Shown here: in pieces, positions 1 through 5,510 of the stretch | Numbering within the stretch: the stretch's first letter is position 1 | Layout of the letters: every line of letters starts with the position of its first letter | DNA from: Candidatus Omnitrophota bacterium | Lineage (GTDB): Bacteria; Omnitrophota; Gorgyraeia; Gygaellales; Profunditerraquicolaceae | Assembly (NCBI GenBank): GCA_023228185.1 | Contig: JALOBQ010000066.1 | Coordinates: forward strand, 1-5,613 | Length of the DNA: 5,613 nucleotides | Direction of reading: 5' to 3' | Translations under genes and position numbers: made by a program | The notes under the pieces: generated by a model | Databases searched by the model: none | Seen by the model: only the letters and a program-made list of their open reading frames with translations | Told to the model about the DNA's origin: nothing

Positions 1-747
1 AACCTGATCGAAGAATAATTTTGTATACGGGCCTTTAACGCGCGTGTAAAAAACCGGAATGATCGCGCAATCATATTTCAACGCTAACCTCAAAGCGCCT
101 GTAGCCATCGAAGCCTGGCAACCGAAAAAATTCACCAGTTGGCCGTTTTTGCCGCCTTGGTCGGCCGTCATACCGATCGCCTGATTATTTTTAAGCGCGT
201 CAACTAATTGGCGTAATTGCGTATCTTTATGGATAATCCGGCAGTTATTTTTTACGCGGTAACTGTTTAAAATATTATTCAGCCGCTTAAAGCCTTGGTC
301 GCGCACAAAAAGAGAAAAAGGAACGTCTAAATTAGAAGCGATGATATTCGAAAGTTCCCAGCTGCCTTCATGCACAGCCAGGAAGATCACGCCCTTACCC
401 CTTTTAAAAGCCTGGTTGATCAACTGCTGGTTCTCAACACAAATATATTTATCCAGGTATTTTTTATTGATACTCGGCAAAAAAGAAACTTCCAGTAAAT
501 TCTGGGCAAACGCTTGGTAAGCCTGCCGCGTGAGTAACGCCGCTTTTTGATAACCATCCTTGCAAGCTACGGATTTAAGGATATTGTTCTGCGCGATTGA
601 GCGGTGCTTGGAGTCAAAAAGATAGATCAAATCCCCCAGGCGCCTGGCGATAAAAAGGCTAAAACCTTTGGGCAATAAACAGGTAAAAAAACTTACCAGC
701 CTAAAGAGAATACAACTTAAGTAATCGGCGATTAAATTCTGTCTCAT
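1..747 (-). CDS. LpxL/HtrB-family lipid A acyltransferase (3' end cut by window)
   Basis: Inner-membrane acyltransferase of the lysophospholipid/lauroyl acyltransferase family, expected to add a secondary acyl chain to Kdo-lipid A. An open frame of 249 codons runs from ATG at 747 to the window edge; the family is usually about 290-310 residues, so roughly the last 50 are missing. The N-terminus (residues 1-45) is hydrophobic and basic, as expected for a membrane anchor. The catalytic HX4D/E motif is HEGSWE, H126 and E131. Further family blocks are TADQGGKNGQ near 194-203, NFFG at 207-210, and a small-residue/Ala-Leu stretch followed by IIPVFYTR at 229-236. The start lies inside lpxK, giving a 47-nt overlap, and no Shine-Dalgarno is visible upstream, so translation is probably coupled to lpxK. 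No later ATG keeps the N-terminal anchor. The specific acyl chain and position (LpxL, LpxM or another lipid target) cannot be told from sequence. Confidence 0.88.
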   Translation of the reverse strand, partial: MRQNLIADYLSCILFRLVSFFTCLLPKGFSLFIARRLGDLIYLFDSKHRSIAQNNILKSVACKDGYQKAALLTRQAYQAFAQNLLEVSFLPSINKKYLDKYICVENQQLINQAFKRGKGVIFLAVHEGSWELSNIIASNLDVPFSLFVRDQGFKRLNNILNSYRVKNNCRIIHKDTQLRQLVDALKNNQAIGMTADQGGKNGQLVNFFGCQASMATGALRLALKYDCAIIPVFYTRVKGPYTKLFFDQV

Positions 748-1771
748 TTTTAGTAATGGTTAATTTAACTGTTAAAACCAAGAGCGGATACCCTGCAAAA
801 TCCAAAGCCATAAGCTTTACCGCGTCTTTCTCCGTGGTGACGATCATCTGAGCGCCTTTTTCTTTTGCCGCGGAAATGATCAAGTTCAGGTCTGCTTGGC
901 TGTATGAATGATGATCTTCTAATTTTAAAAACATTTTCAGGTCTACGCCCAGGCTGATGAGCAAATTGTAAAAACCTTCCGGGTTACCAATACCGCAAAA
1001 AGCAGCCAAGGGTTTTGATCTTAAACTATCAACCGGCACGCTGAGCGTGTTATCCAGCGTCCTAAAACCACAAGCAGTATGCTTTGATTCCACAATCAAA
1101 ACGCCTGGAGAAAGTTCCTCTAATTTAACGCGTAGTTGCGCGTCTTCGAGCGGGCAAAGCTGGGTAAGCAAAAAAACATCCGCCTGCTGCAACGTGAATA
1201 ACGGCTGGCGCAAAAAACCCGCTGGCAAAAGTTTGGAATTGCCAAAAGGGTTAGTAGCGTCAATTGTCACAATCTCCAGATCTTTGGCGAGGCGCCACTG
1301 CTGTAGGCCGTCATCTAAGATCAAAGTGTCCGCGCCGAATTCTTTTATCGCCTTTTTAGCTGATTCAATTCGATTACTGCCCACGATTACCGGAATACCC
1401 GTTAGTTTACAAGAAAGCATATACGGCTCATCGCCCATCTGCTTGATATCCCCTGAAACAGAAGAAATATCCCGGGAAGTTTTCTTATACCCGCGGCTAA
1501 GCACTGCCACTTTATGCCCATGCTCAGATAAATACCTGGCGATGTATTCTACGAGAGTAGTCTTTCCTGTGCCGCCTAAAGTAATATTACCCACACTGAT
1601 TACCTTACAGCCGGTTTTAAAAGGCCTCAGCTGATAGAATTTCATCAGGCCCAGCACAAATAACCCGTAAACAAGCGAAAGGTAATATAAGATCACCCGG
1701 CAAAACCAGGCCAGCGCTCCGCTTATCTTGCCTGTTGCTAAATCATATAAAAACTGCTGAATTTTAGGCAT
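701..1771 (-). CDS. lpxK: Tetraacyldisaccharide 4'-kinase LpxK
   Basis: Phosphorylates the 4' position of the lipid A disaccharide at the cytoplasmic face of the inner membrane, making lipid IVA. At 356 residues it is slightly longer than the E. coli type. Features in order: an N-terminal membrane segment around residues 26-43; the family signature GNITLGGTGKT, with the P-loop GGTGKT at 66-71; SRGYK at 92-96; GDEP at 113-116, whose Asp is the family's catalytic base region; DDGLQQWRLA from 153; DHHSYS at 286-291; and TTEKDAVK at 313-320. The frame is open further up to a GTG at 1819, but the ATG at 1771 has a good ribosome site (GAGGG, 5 nt away) and its N-terminus matches the family, so I chose it. 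It follows a 111-nt gap after the HAD gene and overlaps the acyltransferase gene by 47 nt. One oddity: the usual His after DDGxQ is Gln (residue 158). Confidence 0.96.
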   Translation of the reverse strand: MPKIQQFLYDLATGKISGALAWFCRVILYYLSLVYGLFVLGLMKFYQLRPFKTGCKVISVGNITLGGTGKTTLVEYIARYLSEHGHKVAVLSRGYKKTSRDISSVSGDIKQMGDEPYMLSCKLTGIPVIVGSNRIESAKKAIKEFGADTLILDDGLQQWRLAKDLEIVTIDATNPFGNSKLLPAGFLRQPLFTLQQADVFLLTQLCPLEDAQLRVKLEELSPGVLIVESKHTACGFRTLDNTLSVPVDSLRSKPLAAFCGIGNPEGFYNLLISLGVDLKMFLKLEDHHSYSQADLNLIISAAKEKGAQMIVTTEKDAVKLMALDFAGYPLLVLTVKLTITKNETEFNRRLLKLYSL

Positions 1772-1776
1772 AAAAA

Positions 1777-1781
1777 CCCTC
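1777..1781 (-). promoter_or_regulatory. Ribosome binding site of lpxK (decides start)
   Basis: AAGAGGG on the minus strand, with core GAGGG, 5 nt before the ATG at 1771. No comparable site precedes the upstream in-frame GTG at 1819, so this site supports the 356-residue form. Confidence 0.75.
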
Positions 1782-1809
1782 TTAAAAATCTTTAAATTCT
1801 TAAGTAAAT

Positions 1810-1838
1810 ATGATAACACAATCGCGGCTTACAGGCAA
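1810..1838 (-). promoter_or_regulatory. Candidate sigma70-type promoter for lpxK (proximal)
   Basis: On the minus strand, TTGCCT (1833-1838, 4/6 to TTGACA) and TATCAT (1810-1815, 5/6 to TATAAT) are separated by exactly 17 nt. Transcription would start about 30 nt before the lpxK ATG. It lies in the only gap above 30 nt in the window, where a second promoter is expected. AT-rich gaps give such matches by chance, so this is a prediction from spacing and consensus only. Confidence 0.4.
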
Positions 1839-1840
1839 AC

Positions 1841-1870
1841 ATTTTAAACGATAAACTATAGGAATGACAA
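1841..1870 (-). promoter_or_regulatory. Candidate sigma70-type promoter for lpxK (distal)
   Basis: On the minus strand, TTGTCA (1865-1870, 5/6) and TAAAAT (1841-1846, 5/6) are separated by 18 nt, directly downstream of the HAD stop codon. It is an alternative or tandem partner to the proximal candidate. Its elements match the consensus better, but its spacing is slightly longer. Confidence 0.4.
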
Positions 1871-1882
1871 CAAGATATGTAA

Positions 1883-2539
1883 TTACACGGGGATCAGTTG
1901 GCCTATCTCTTCTAATGCGGATACAACCACGTCAGCGCGCCCCAAATACGCTTTAGGAAGGCTGGTGCTGACAGCAATACAAAACATACCCGCTTTCTTA
2001 GCGGAAGTTATGCCAAAAGGAGCATTCTCAATTACCACGCACTCTTGAGGATTTAAGTTAAGCGCCTGCGCGGCTTTCAGGTAAGGTTCAGGATGAGGTT
2101 TACCTTTTTTAACCTGATTTCCGGCTACGATTACCTGAAAATAACCCTTGATACGTTTAGGCAGTATGTTTTCTACCTCGTTTAAAGGGCTTCCAGTAAC
2201 CAGCCCCAGCAGGATGTTACGCCTTTTAATCTGCTCAAGCAATTGATCAGCACCCTGAAAAATAAAACGTTTGAAATTTTTACGGAATATTTTTTGGCGC
2301 AAAGCGAATATCCGGTTTAATATTTTACGCGTAGGCCGGATCCTGCCGCGTTTAAGCAAGCCTCTTAAAGTCTTCTCCCAACGCTCCCCTTCTTGGGCGT
2401 AAACTTCAAAACAACTAACCCTTACGCCAAAAGGCCTTAACGCTTCATACCAGGCAATAAAATGATACGGCATTGAATCGACAATCACCCCATCCATATC
2501 AAAAATTACTGCTTTTGGTTTATTGCTAAGTTTTTTCAT
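1883..2539 (-). CDS. HAD-superfamily phosphatase/phosphomutase-like hydrolase (beta-PGM-like)
   Basis: A 218-residue haloacid dehalogenase-type enzyme that most resembles the beta-phosphoglucomutase/sugar-phosphate phosphatase subfamily with a helical C1 cap. Motif I is FDMDGVIVDS with nucleophile D14 and acid/base D16. The cap spans about residues 25-95 and is rich in Arg and Lys. Motif II is VTGSP with T115. Motif III is KKGKPHPEPY with K147. Motif IV is VIENAPFGI with E171 and N172. The frame continues upstream to a TTG at 2632, but that would overlap the STAS-PilZ gene by 86 nt and add a family-foreign N-terminus. ATG 2539, 7 nt after the previous stop, fits the family; its Shine-Dalgarno is weak, suggesting coupling. 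The substrate is unknown. Kdo-8-phosphate phosphatase (KdsC) is unlikely, because KdsC lacks this cap. The second acid of motif IV is Asn, a variant also known in related proteins. Confidence 0.88.
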   Translation of the reverse strand: MKKLSNKPKAVIFDMDGVIVDSMPYHFIAWYEALRPFGVRVSCFEVYAQEGERWEKTLRGLLKRGRIRPTRKILNRIFALRQKIFRKNFKRFIFQGADQLLEQIKRRNILLGLVTGSPLNEVENILPKRIKGYFQVIVAGNQVKKGKPHPEPYLKAAQALNLNPQECVVIENAPFGITSAKKAGMFCIAVSTSLPKAYLGRADVVVSALEEIGQLIPV

Positions 2540-2546
2540 GGTTTGC

Positions 2547-3269
2547 TCAATCCGTGGGGATATGAGAAAGGTTTCTTTCGATAAATTCCGCGATTTTTTG
2601 CTGTTCTGCCGTTGACAGGTTGCGGAACTCAACTCCTATGCCGGGATAATCATGCGGCTGCACAGCTTTATCCGGTATCCAGACGACCTTTGCCTCTAAC
2701 TCCATCTCTTCGCTGGATGGCGGCAGTTTCATTTTTAACAATACGTCATCGCCAAGCTTAAATTTATCACAGCCGAAAATAAACGCGCCTACCGCGCTTA
2801 AATTTAAAATATCCAGTTTCAGGCAAACCGGTTCATGCCCCAAGCCGGATTTTAATTCTATCTTTAAATCCACAGGCAGGCGTTTAAACCTGCGCCTTAA
2901 CTGCATCTTTTTGATATTTTCGATGGCCTTATCCTCGTTAAAAGCGTTTAAAGCCAATTCTTCCGTGGCGTAAATATCGATTACTTTATCCATGCCTGAG
3001 ATAGCTAATACGCCTAATAAATGCGCCGGGATATTGACGAATTTCAACCGGCCTTGATTATTAATCACTTCCTTATAGGCGATGGCGATCACCGACATCC
3101 CCATATAATCGATTATCTGGATTTCCTCAAAATTACAGAGCATATCCGAGTAGCCGTCGCGCAGGACCTGTCCGATGATCTCCACGAGGTTCGCCGAATC
3201 CACGTCAATCTTCCCGCATAAATCCAAAACTATTACATTCTTTTTTTGCCTCAGGTGTATCTCAAGCAT
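2547..3269 (-). CDS. STAS-PilZ two-domain protein (likely c-di-GMP receptor)
   Basis: A 240-residue soluble protein with two non-catalytic domains. Residues 1 to about 110 form a STAS domain of the anti-sigma-factor-antagonist type: beta-rich start, GKIDVDSA near 19-26, then IDYMGMSVI at 53-61. In SpoIIAA-type proteins the last block reads DSSGLGVI and its second Ser is phosphorylated; here it is DYMG, so no phospho-acceptor Ser is present. After a linker, a PilZ domain begins with RRRFKR; R126 and R130 give RxxxR, and N156/S158/G161 give the (D/N)xSxxG motif, so both c-di-GMP-binding motifs are intact. It ends with the typical IGVEF strand and a C-terminal helix. I chose ATG 3269 (AAGGAG upstream, though 12 nt away) over an in-frame TTG at 3326 that would overlap the deaminase gene. 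It is probably translated in the same operon as its neighbours. The partner and output are unknown. Confidence 0.88.
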   Translation of the reverse strand: MLEIHLRQKKNVIVLDLCGKIDVDSANLVEIIGQVLRDGYSDMLCNFEEIQIIDYMGMSVIAIAYKEVINNQGRLKFVNIPAHLLGVLAISGMDKVIDIYATEELALNAFNEDKAIENIKKMQLRRRFKRLPVDLKIELKSGLGHEPVCLKLDILNLSAVGAFIFGCDKFKLGDDVLLKMKLPPSSEEMELEAKVVWIPDKAVQPHDYPGIGVEFRNLSTAEQQKIAEFIERNLSHIPTD

Positions 3270-3281
3270 AATCGTTAAATT

Positions 3282-3287
3282 CTCCTT
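3282..3287 (-). promoter_or_regulatory. Ribosome binding site of the STAS-PilZ gene (decides start)
   Basis: AAGGAG on the minus strand overlaps the deaminase stop codon (3286-3288) and lies 12 nt before ATG 3269. The spacing is longer than ideal, but the only other in-frame start, TTG at 3326, lies inside the deaminase gene. The overlap suggests re-initiation by ribosomes finishing the deaminase. Confidence 0.6.
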
Positions 3288-3762
3288 AATAACTACGGTG
3301 GTTATTTTGCGCGCGCCAGAAATCAAAAAGGCCTAAGTTTTCCTTTAACAAAACTTTTGCGGAAAGCTTAATTTTACTTTTGCCAGCACAATTCATTTTC
3401 GCGCAAGAAATTACCAGCTCGCGAAAACCATACCGCTTTGCGTCTTGAATCCCGGCGCCATAAACAATCCGCGCAATACCCGCCCAATGACAAGCAGAAA
3501 AACACATCGGGCAAGGCTCAGTTGTCGAATACAGGGTAGCTTCGGATAAATCAATTGTTTTAAGCTTCCTACAAGCGGCTCTTATCGCGCTGACTTCCGC
3601 GTGAGCGGTAATATCGTTATTACGCCAAACAAGATTGTGCGCGCAGGAGATCACGCGGTTATTTTTTACGATCAGCGCGCCAAAAGGCGTCTGGCCTGCT
3701 TTAACTCCCAGGCGCGCTTTTTCAATTGCCAAGCGCATAAAAAACGCGTCTTTATTTTTCAT
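3286..3762 (-). CDS. GuaD-like nucleobase/nucleoside deaminase
   Basis: A cytosolic zinc deaminase of the cytidine-deaminase-like fold, 158 residues, closest by eye to B. subtilis guanine deaminase GuaD (156 residues), which converts guanine to xanthine. Zinc ligands are H54 in TAHAEV and C84/C87 in EPCPMC; E56 is the proton shuttle. TPFGALIV at 25-32 and N43 match the substrate pocket region. The C-terminus ends FWRAQNNHRSY; in GuaD a swapped C-terminal tail ending in Tyr reaches the active site, and here Y158 is also the last residue. tRNA-adenosine deaminase TadA lacks this tail, so GuaD-type is preferred, though cytosine or another aminopurine substrate remains possible. The start overlaps the end of the DUF362 gene by 11 nt with no clear Shine-Dalgarno, indicating translational coupling. 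Its place in a lipid A-flanked operon has no obvious metabolic explanation. Confidence 0.87.
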   Translation of the reverse strand: MKNKDAFFMRLAIEKARLGVKAGQTPFGALIVKNNRVISCAHNLVWRNNDITAHAEVSAIRAACRKLKTIDLSEATLYSTTEPCPMCFSACHWAGIARIVYGAGIQDAKRYGFRELVISCAKMNCAGKSKIKLSAKVLLKENLGLFDFWRAQNNHRSY

Positions 3763-4828
3763 AGTTTATCAATTCGTAATCGCGGCTGCCTAAATTTAAG
3801 TCTACCGCGTGCTTTAATTGCTTAAGCCCGTCGCGCTGGGGATGCAATTGTTTAAAAATATCCCTGCCGCATTTTTTAATCACCGCGTCAAGGCAGGCCT
3901 GGTCAACGCTTACCGGATCAGTTGAAGCGAATATCCCGATATCCGGGCAAATACGCGCATCATCCTTGGCGATACAATCGCACTCTTTTGTAATCTTGGT
4001 GGCAAAATTAATAAAAACCGATTTTCCTTTTTTATCTTTCAACACGCCGGCAGCATGCTCGATCATCTTCTCCTGCAAAAGGTCAGCCCCTGATCCCCAA
4101 TTTACGTCTAAAGCTCTAAATTTACAAACGGCAATACAACTGGCGCAACCAATACATTTAGCCTGGTCAATTACGGATTTTTTATTCACGATATTGATTG
4201 CCTGCGCAGGACAGATTTTACTACAGGCAGCGCAACCCGTGCAATTTTCCCATATCACTACGGGAGCAAGCTCAGAATGCTGAGCGAGCTTGCCTTTGCG
4301 CGTTGCCGAACCCATGCCGATATTTTTTAGCGCGCCGCCAAAACCAGTCACAATATGGCCCTTAAAATGCGCCACGCCGATAAACACAGACGTATCAAGA
4401 TAAATGCCGGCAAGAGAAACCTGCTTAAAAATTTTCCCGTCTATTTTTACGCTTTTCGCGCAATCTTTATCACGATCATCAGGAATAATTACTTTTGCTC
4501 CGGTAGCAGTTTGCGTAAAACCATGCTCGTAAGCTAAAGCCAAATGGTCCGCGCAATTAGTGCGCCGGCCGCTGTATAAAGTGTTTGTATCGCTTAAAAA
4601 TGGCTGCGCGCCTTTTTCTTTAAGAGCTTGAATAATGATTTTGAGAAAATGCGGTTTTACAAAACCAGTATTGCCATCTTCTCCAAAATGCATCTTCACT
4701 ACCGCGCAAACTCCCGCAGGCACAAAATCAAACAAAGCGCTTTGTTCAAGCAAATATTTTAACTTCTCGTTAGCGCTTTCCGGCGGATCATTTTCGTTTA
4801 AGCTGATAAAATAAACTTTACTCGGCAC
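3752..4828 (-). CDS. DUF362 protein with two 4Fe-4S ferredoxin motifs
   Basis: A 358-residue iron-sulfur protein of the DUF362 family, whose biochemical role is not established; it is common in anaerobes. The N-terminal DUF362 part contains VKMHFGEDGNTGFVKP near 44-59, SDTNTLYSGRRT at 79-90, and AHFKGH followed by GFGGALKNIGMG at 153-173. A dicluster ferredoxin insert follows: C196/C199/C202/C206 (CTGCAACSKICP) and C225/C228/C231/C235 (CIGCASCIAVCK). The C-terminal part has a further CDC at 283-285 and C294 before PDIGIFASTDPVSVDQA, a conserved DUF362 block. No signal peptide is seen, so it should be cytoplasmic. The start is GTG, backed by a clear Shine-Dalgarno 7 nt upstream. It lies 15 nt after the small HicB-like ORF and overlaps the deaminase by 11 nt. 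An electron-transfer or redox role is inferred from the clusters only. Confidence 0.93.
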   Translation of the reverse strand: MPSKVYFISLNENDPPESANEKLKYLLEQSALFDFVPAGVCAVVKMHFGEDGNTGFVKPHFLKIIIQALKEKGAQPFLSDTNTLYSGRRTNCADHLALAYEHGFTQTATGAKVIIPDDRDKDCAKSVKIDGKIFKQVSLAGIYLDTSVFIGVAHFKGHIVTGFGGALKNIGMGSATRKGKLAQHSELAPVVIWENCTGCAACSKICPAQAINIVNKKSVIDQAKCIGCASCIAVCKFRALDVNWGSGADLLQEKMIEHAAGVLKDKKGKSVFINFATKITKECDCIAKDDARICPDIGIFASTDPVSVDQACLDAVIKKCGRDIFKQLHPQRDGLKQLKHAVDLNLGSRDYELINYEK

Positions 4829-4835
4829 AAAAACT

Positions 4836-4840
4836 CTCCT
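4836..4840 (-). promoter_or_regulatory. Ribosome binding site of the DUF362 gene (supports GTG start)
   Basis: AGGAG on the minus strand, 7 nt before the GTG at 4828, in the 15-nt gap after the small ORF. Its ideal spacing supports the non-ATG start. Confidence 0.75.
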
Positions 4841-4843
4841 TTT

Positions 4844-5008
4844 TTACTTTATCGATTTATTTGTCCTGCGTAAAGCCTTCCGCATACGCTCGTAAGCTTG
4901 CTCTAAATTTTGTCCTTCTGTAAGATGGTCGCAACAAACTGCCGCAAACCCTTCGCGATTTTTAATTTTAAAAATTTGCACTTTCAGGTGGCCGATTTTG
5001 TATTCCAT
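4844..5008 (-). CDS. Small 54-residue protein, HicB-antitoxin-like in pattern
   Basis: A short ORF filling the gap between greA and the DUF362 gene. The protein starts MEYKIGHLKVQIF and ends RRTNKSIK, with an ATG at 5008 and a TAA at 4844. AGGTG lies 4 nt before the start; gaps to the neighbours are 29 nt and 15 nt, so it sits in the operon like a real gene. The N-terminal half is beta-strand-like, then GFAAVCCDHLTEGQNLEQAYERMRKAL (residues 20-46, key residues G20, T30, E31, G32, L35, A38, A45) recalls the HicB pattern of a strand ending in a turn with T/S-x-G followed by an amphipathic helix. It is shorter than usual HicB proteins and has no DNA-binding domain. No HicA-like toxin is nearby, so an antitoxin role is not supported. 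The C25-C26 pair is notable. Function unknown; the coding call rests on spacing, ribosome site and plausible composition. Confidence 0.7.
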   Translation of the reverse strand: MEYKIGHLKVQIFKIKNREGFAAVCCDHLTEGQNLEQAYERMRKALRRTNKSIK

Positions 5009-5012
5009 TTTT

Positions 5013-5017
5013 CACCT
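5013..5017 (-). promoter_or_regulatory. Ribosome binding site of the small ORF
   Basis: AGGTG on the minus strand, 4 nt before ATG 5008. It is moderate in strength and close to the start; it is one of the main reasons to accept the 54-residue ORF as a gene. Confidence 0.55.
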
Positions 5018-5037
5018 CATACTTATCTATAAAACTG

Positions 5038-5508
5038 TTAGCGGGATATTTTAAGTATTTTATACTTGAGAATACCCGCCGGAATAGCAATCTCTACACT
5101 CTCATTCTCTTTATGCCCAAGCAAGCCTTTGCCTACCGGAGAACTCACGGAAATCTTTCCCAAATCGTAATCGGCTTCCAACTCAGCAACTAAAGTATAA
5201 ACTAATTCTTGGCCAGTATCCAGATCCTGCAGTTTTACGGTCGCTCCGATCAATACTTCGTCACTGGCGATATCATCGGAAAGTATCTGCGCGCAGGATA
5301 ATTTCGCCTCAAGTTCCGCGATCTTTTTTTCATTCAAGCCTTGAGCGTCTTTTGCCGCGTCATACTCGGCATTTTCGCTGATATCCCCGTGCGCTCTTGC
5401 TTCGCCAATTGCTTTGGAAAGCTGGCGGCGTTTTGTGGTCTTTAAAAATTCCAGTTCTTTGACTAACTTTTCATGGCCTGCTCTGGTTAGGTATATATCG
5501 CCGGGCAT
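5038..5508 (-). CDS. greA: Transcription elongation factor GreA
   Basis: Binds the secondary channel of RNA polymerase and stimulates cleavage of the backtracked transcript end, rescuing stalled complexes. At 156 residues it has the family's usual length (about 158). The N-terminal coiled coil (about residues 10-75) carries the acidic tip in ARAHGDISENAEYDAAK, with D42 and E45 at the positions that hold the catalytic magnesium. The C-terminal FKBP-like domain includes ISVSSPVGKGLLGHKENE (about 118-135), which matches the family's SP(I/V)G(K/R)ALLGK block. The ATG at 5508 has AAGGAG 6 nt upstream and lies 2 nt after the waaA stop, so the two genes should be co-transcribed and probably coupled. 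The tip acids make GreA the clear choice over a Gfh-type inhibitor or GreB. Confidence 0.97.
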   Translation of the reverse strand: MPGDIYLTRAGHEKLVKELEFLKTTKRRQLSKAIGEARAHGDISENAEYDAAKDAQGLNEKKIAELEAKLSCAQILSDDIASDEVLIGATVKLQDLDTGQELVYTLVAELEADYDLGKISVSSPVGKGLLGHKENESVEIAIPAGILKYKILKISR

Positions 5509-5510
5509 AT

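Noticed and set aside
1047..1634. 195-residue open frame on the plus strand
   Set aside because: It lies wholly opposite lpxK, is rich in Ser/Cys/Pro with no recognisable motif, and has no ribosome site; it is a shadow of lpxK. Shorter plus-strand frames at 3021-3221, 3601-3825, 3966-4283 and 4355-4537 fail for the same reason.
1784..1806. Hairpin (CTTAA...TTAAG) upstream of the lpxK ribosome site as a regulatory element
   Set aside because: The stem is only about five A/T-rich pairs with a long loop; such pairing is expected by chance in this AT-rich gap and matches no riboswitch I know.
1883..2539. HAD gene as KdsC (Kdo-8-phosphate phosphatase), tempting from the Kdo context
   Set aside because: KdsC is a capless HAD of about 180 residues; this protein has a clear helical C1 cap and beta-PGM-like motifs.
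2540..2632. Longer HAD protein (249 residues) starting upstream
   Set aside because: The start would be TTG inside the STAS-PilZ gene, the extra 31 residues do not look like HAD sequence, and the family begins close to the DMD motif.
3270..3326. Longer STAS-PilZ protein (259 residues) starting upstream
   Set aside because: The start would be TTG inside the deaminase gene, and the extra residues encode the ribosome-site region of ATG 3269; STAS homology begins at the ATG.
4844..5008. HicAB toxin-antitoxin module
   Set aside because: Only a short HicB-like pattern is present; no HicA-like double-stranded-RNA-binding toxin ORF lies on either side and there is no DNA-binding domain.
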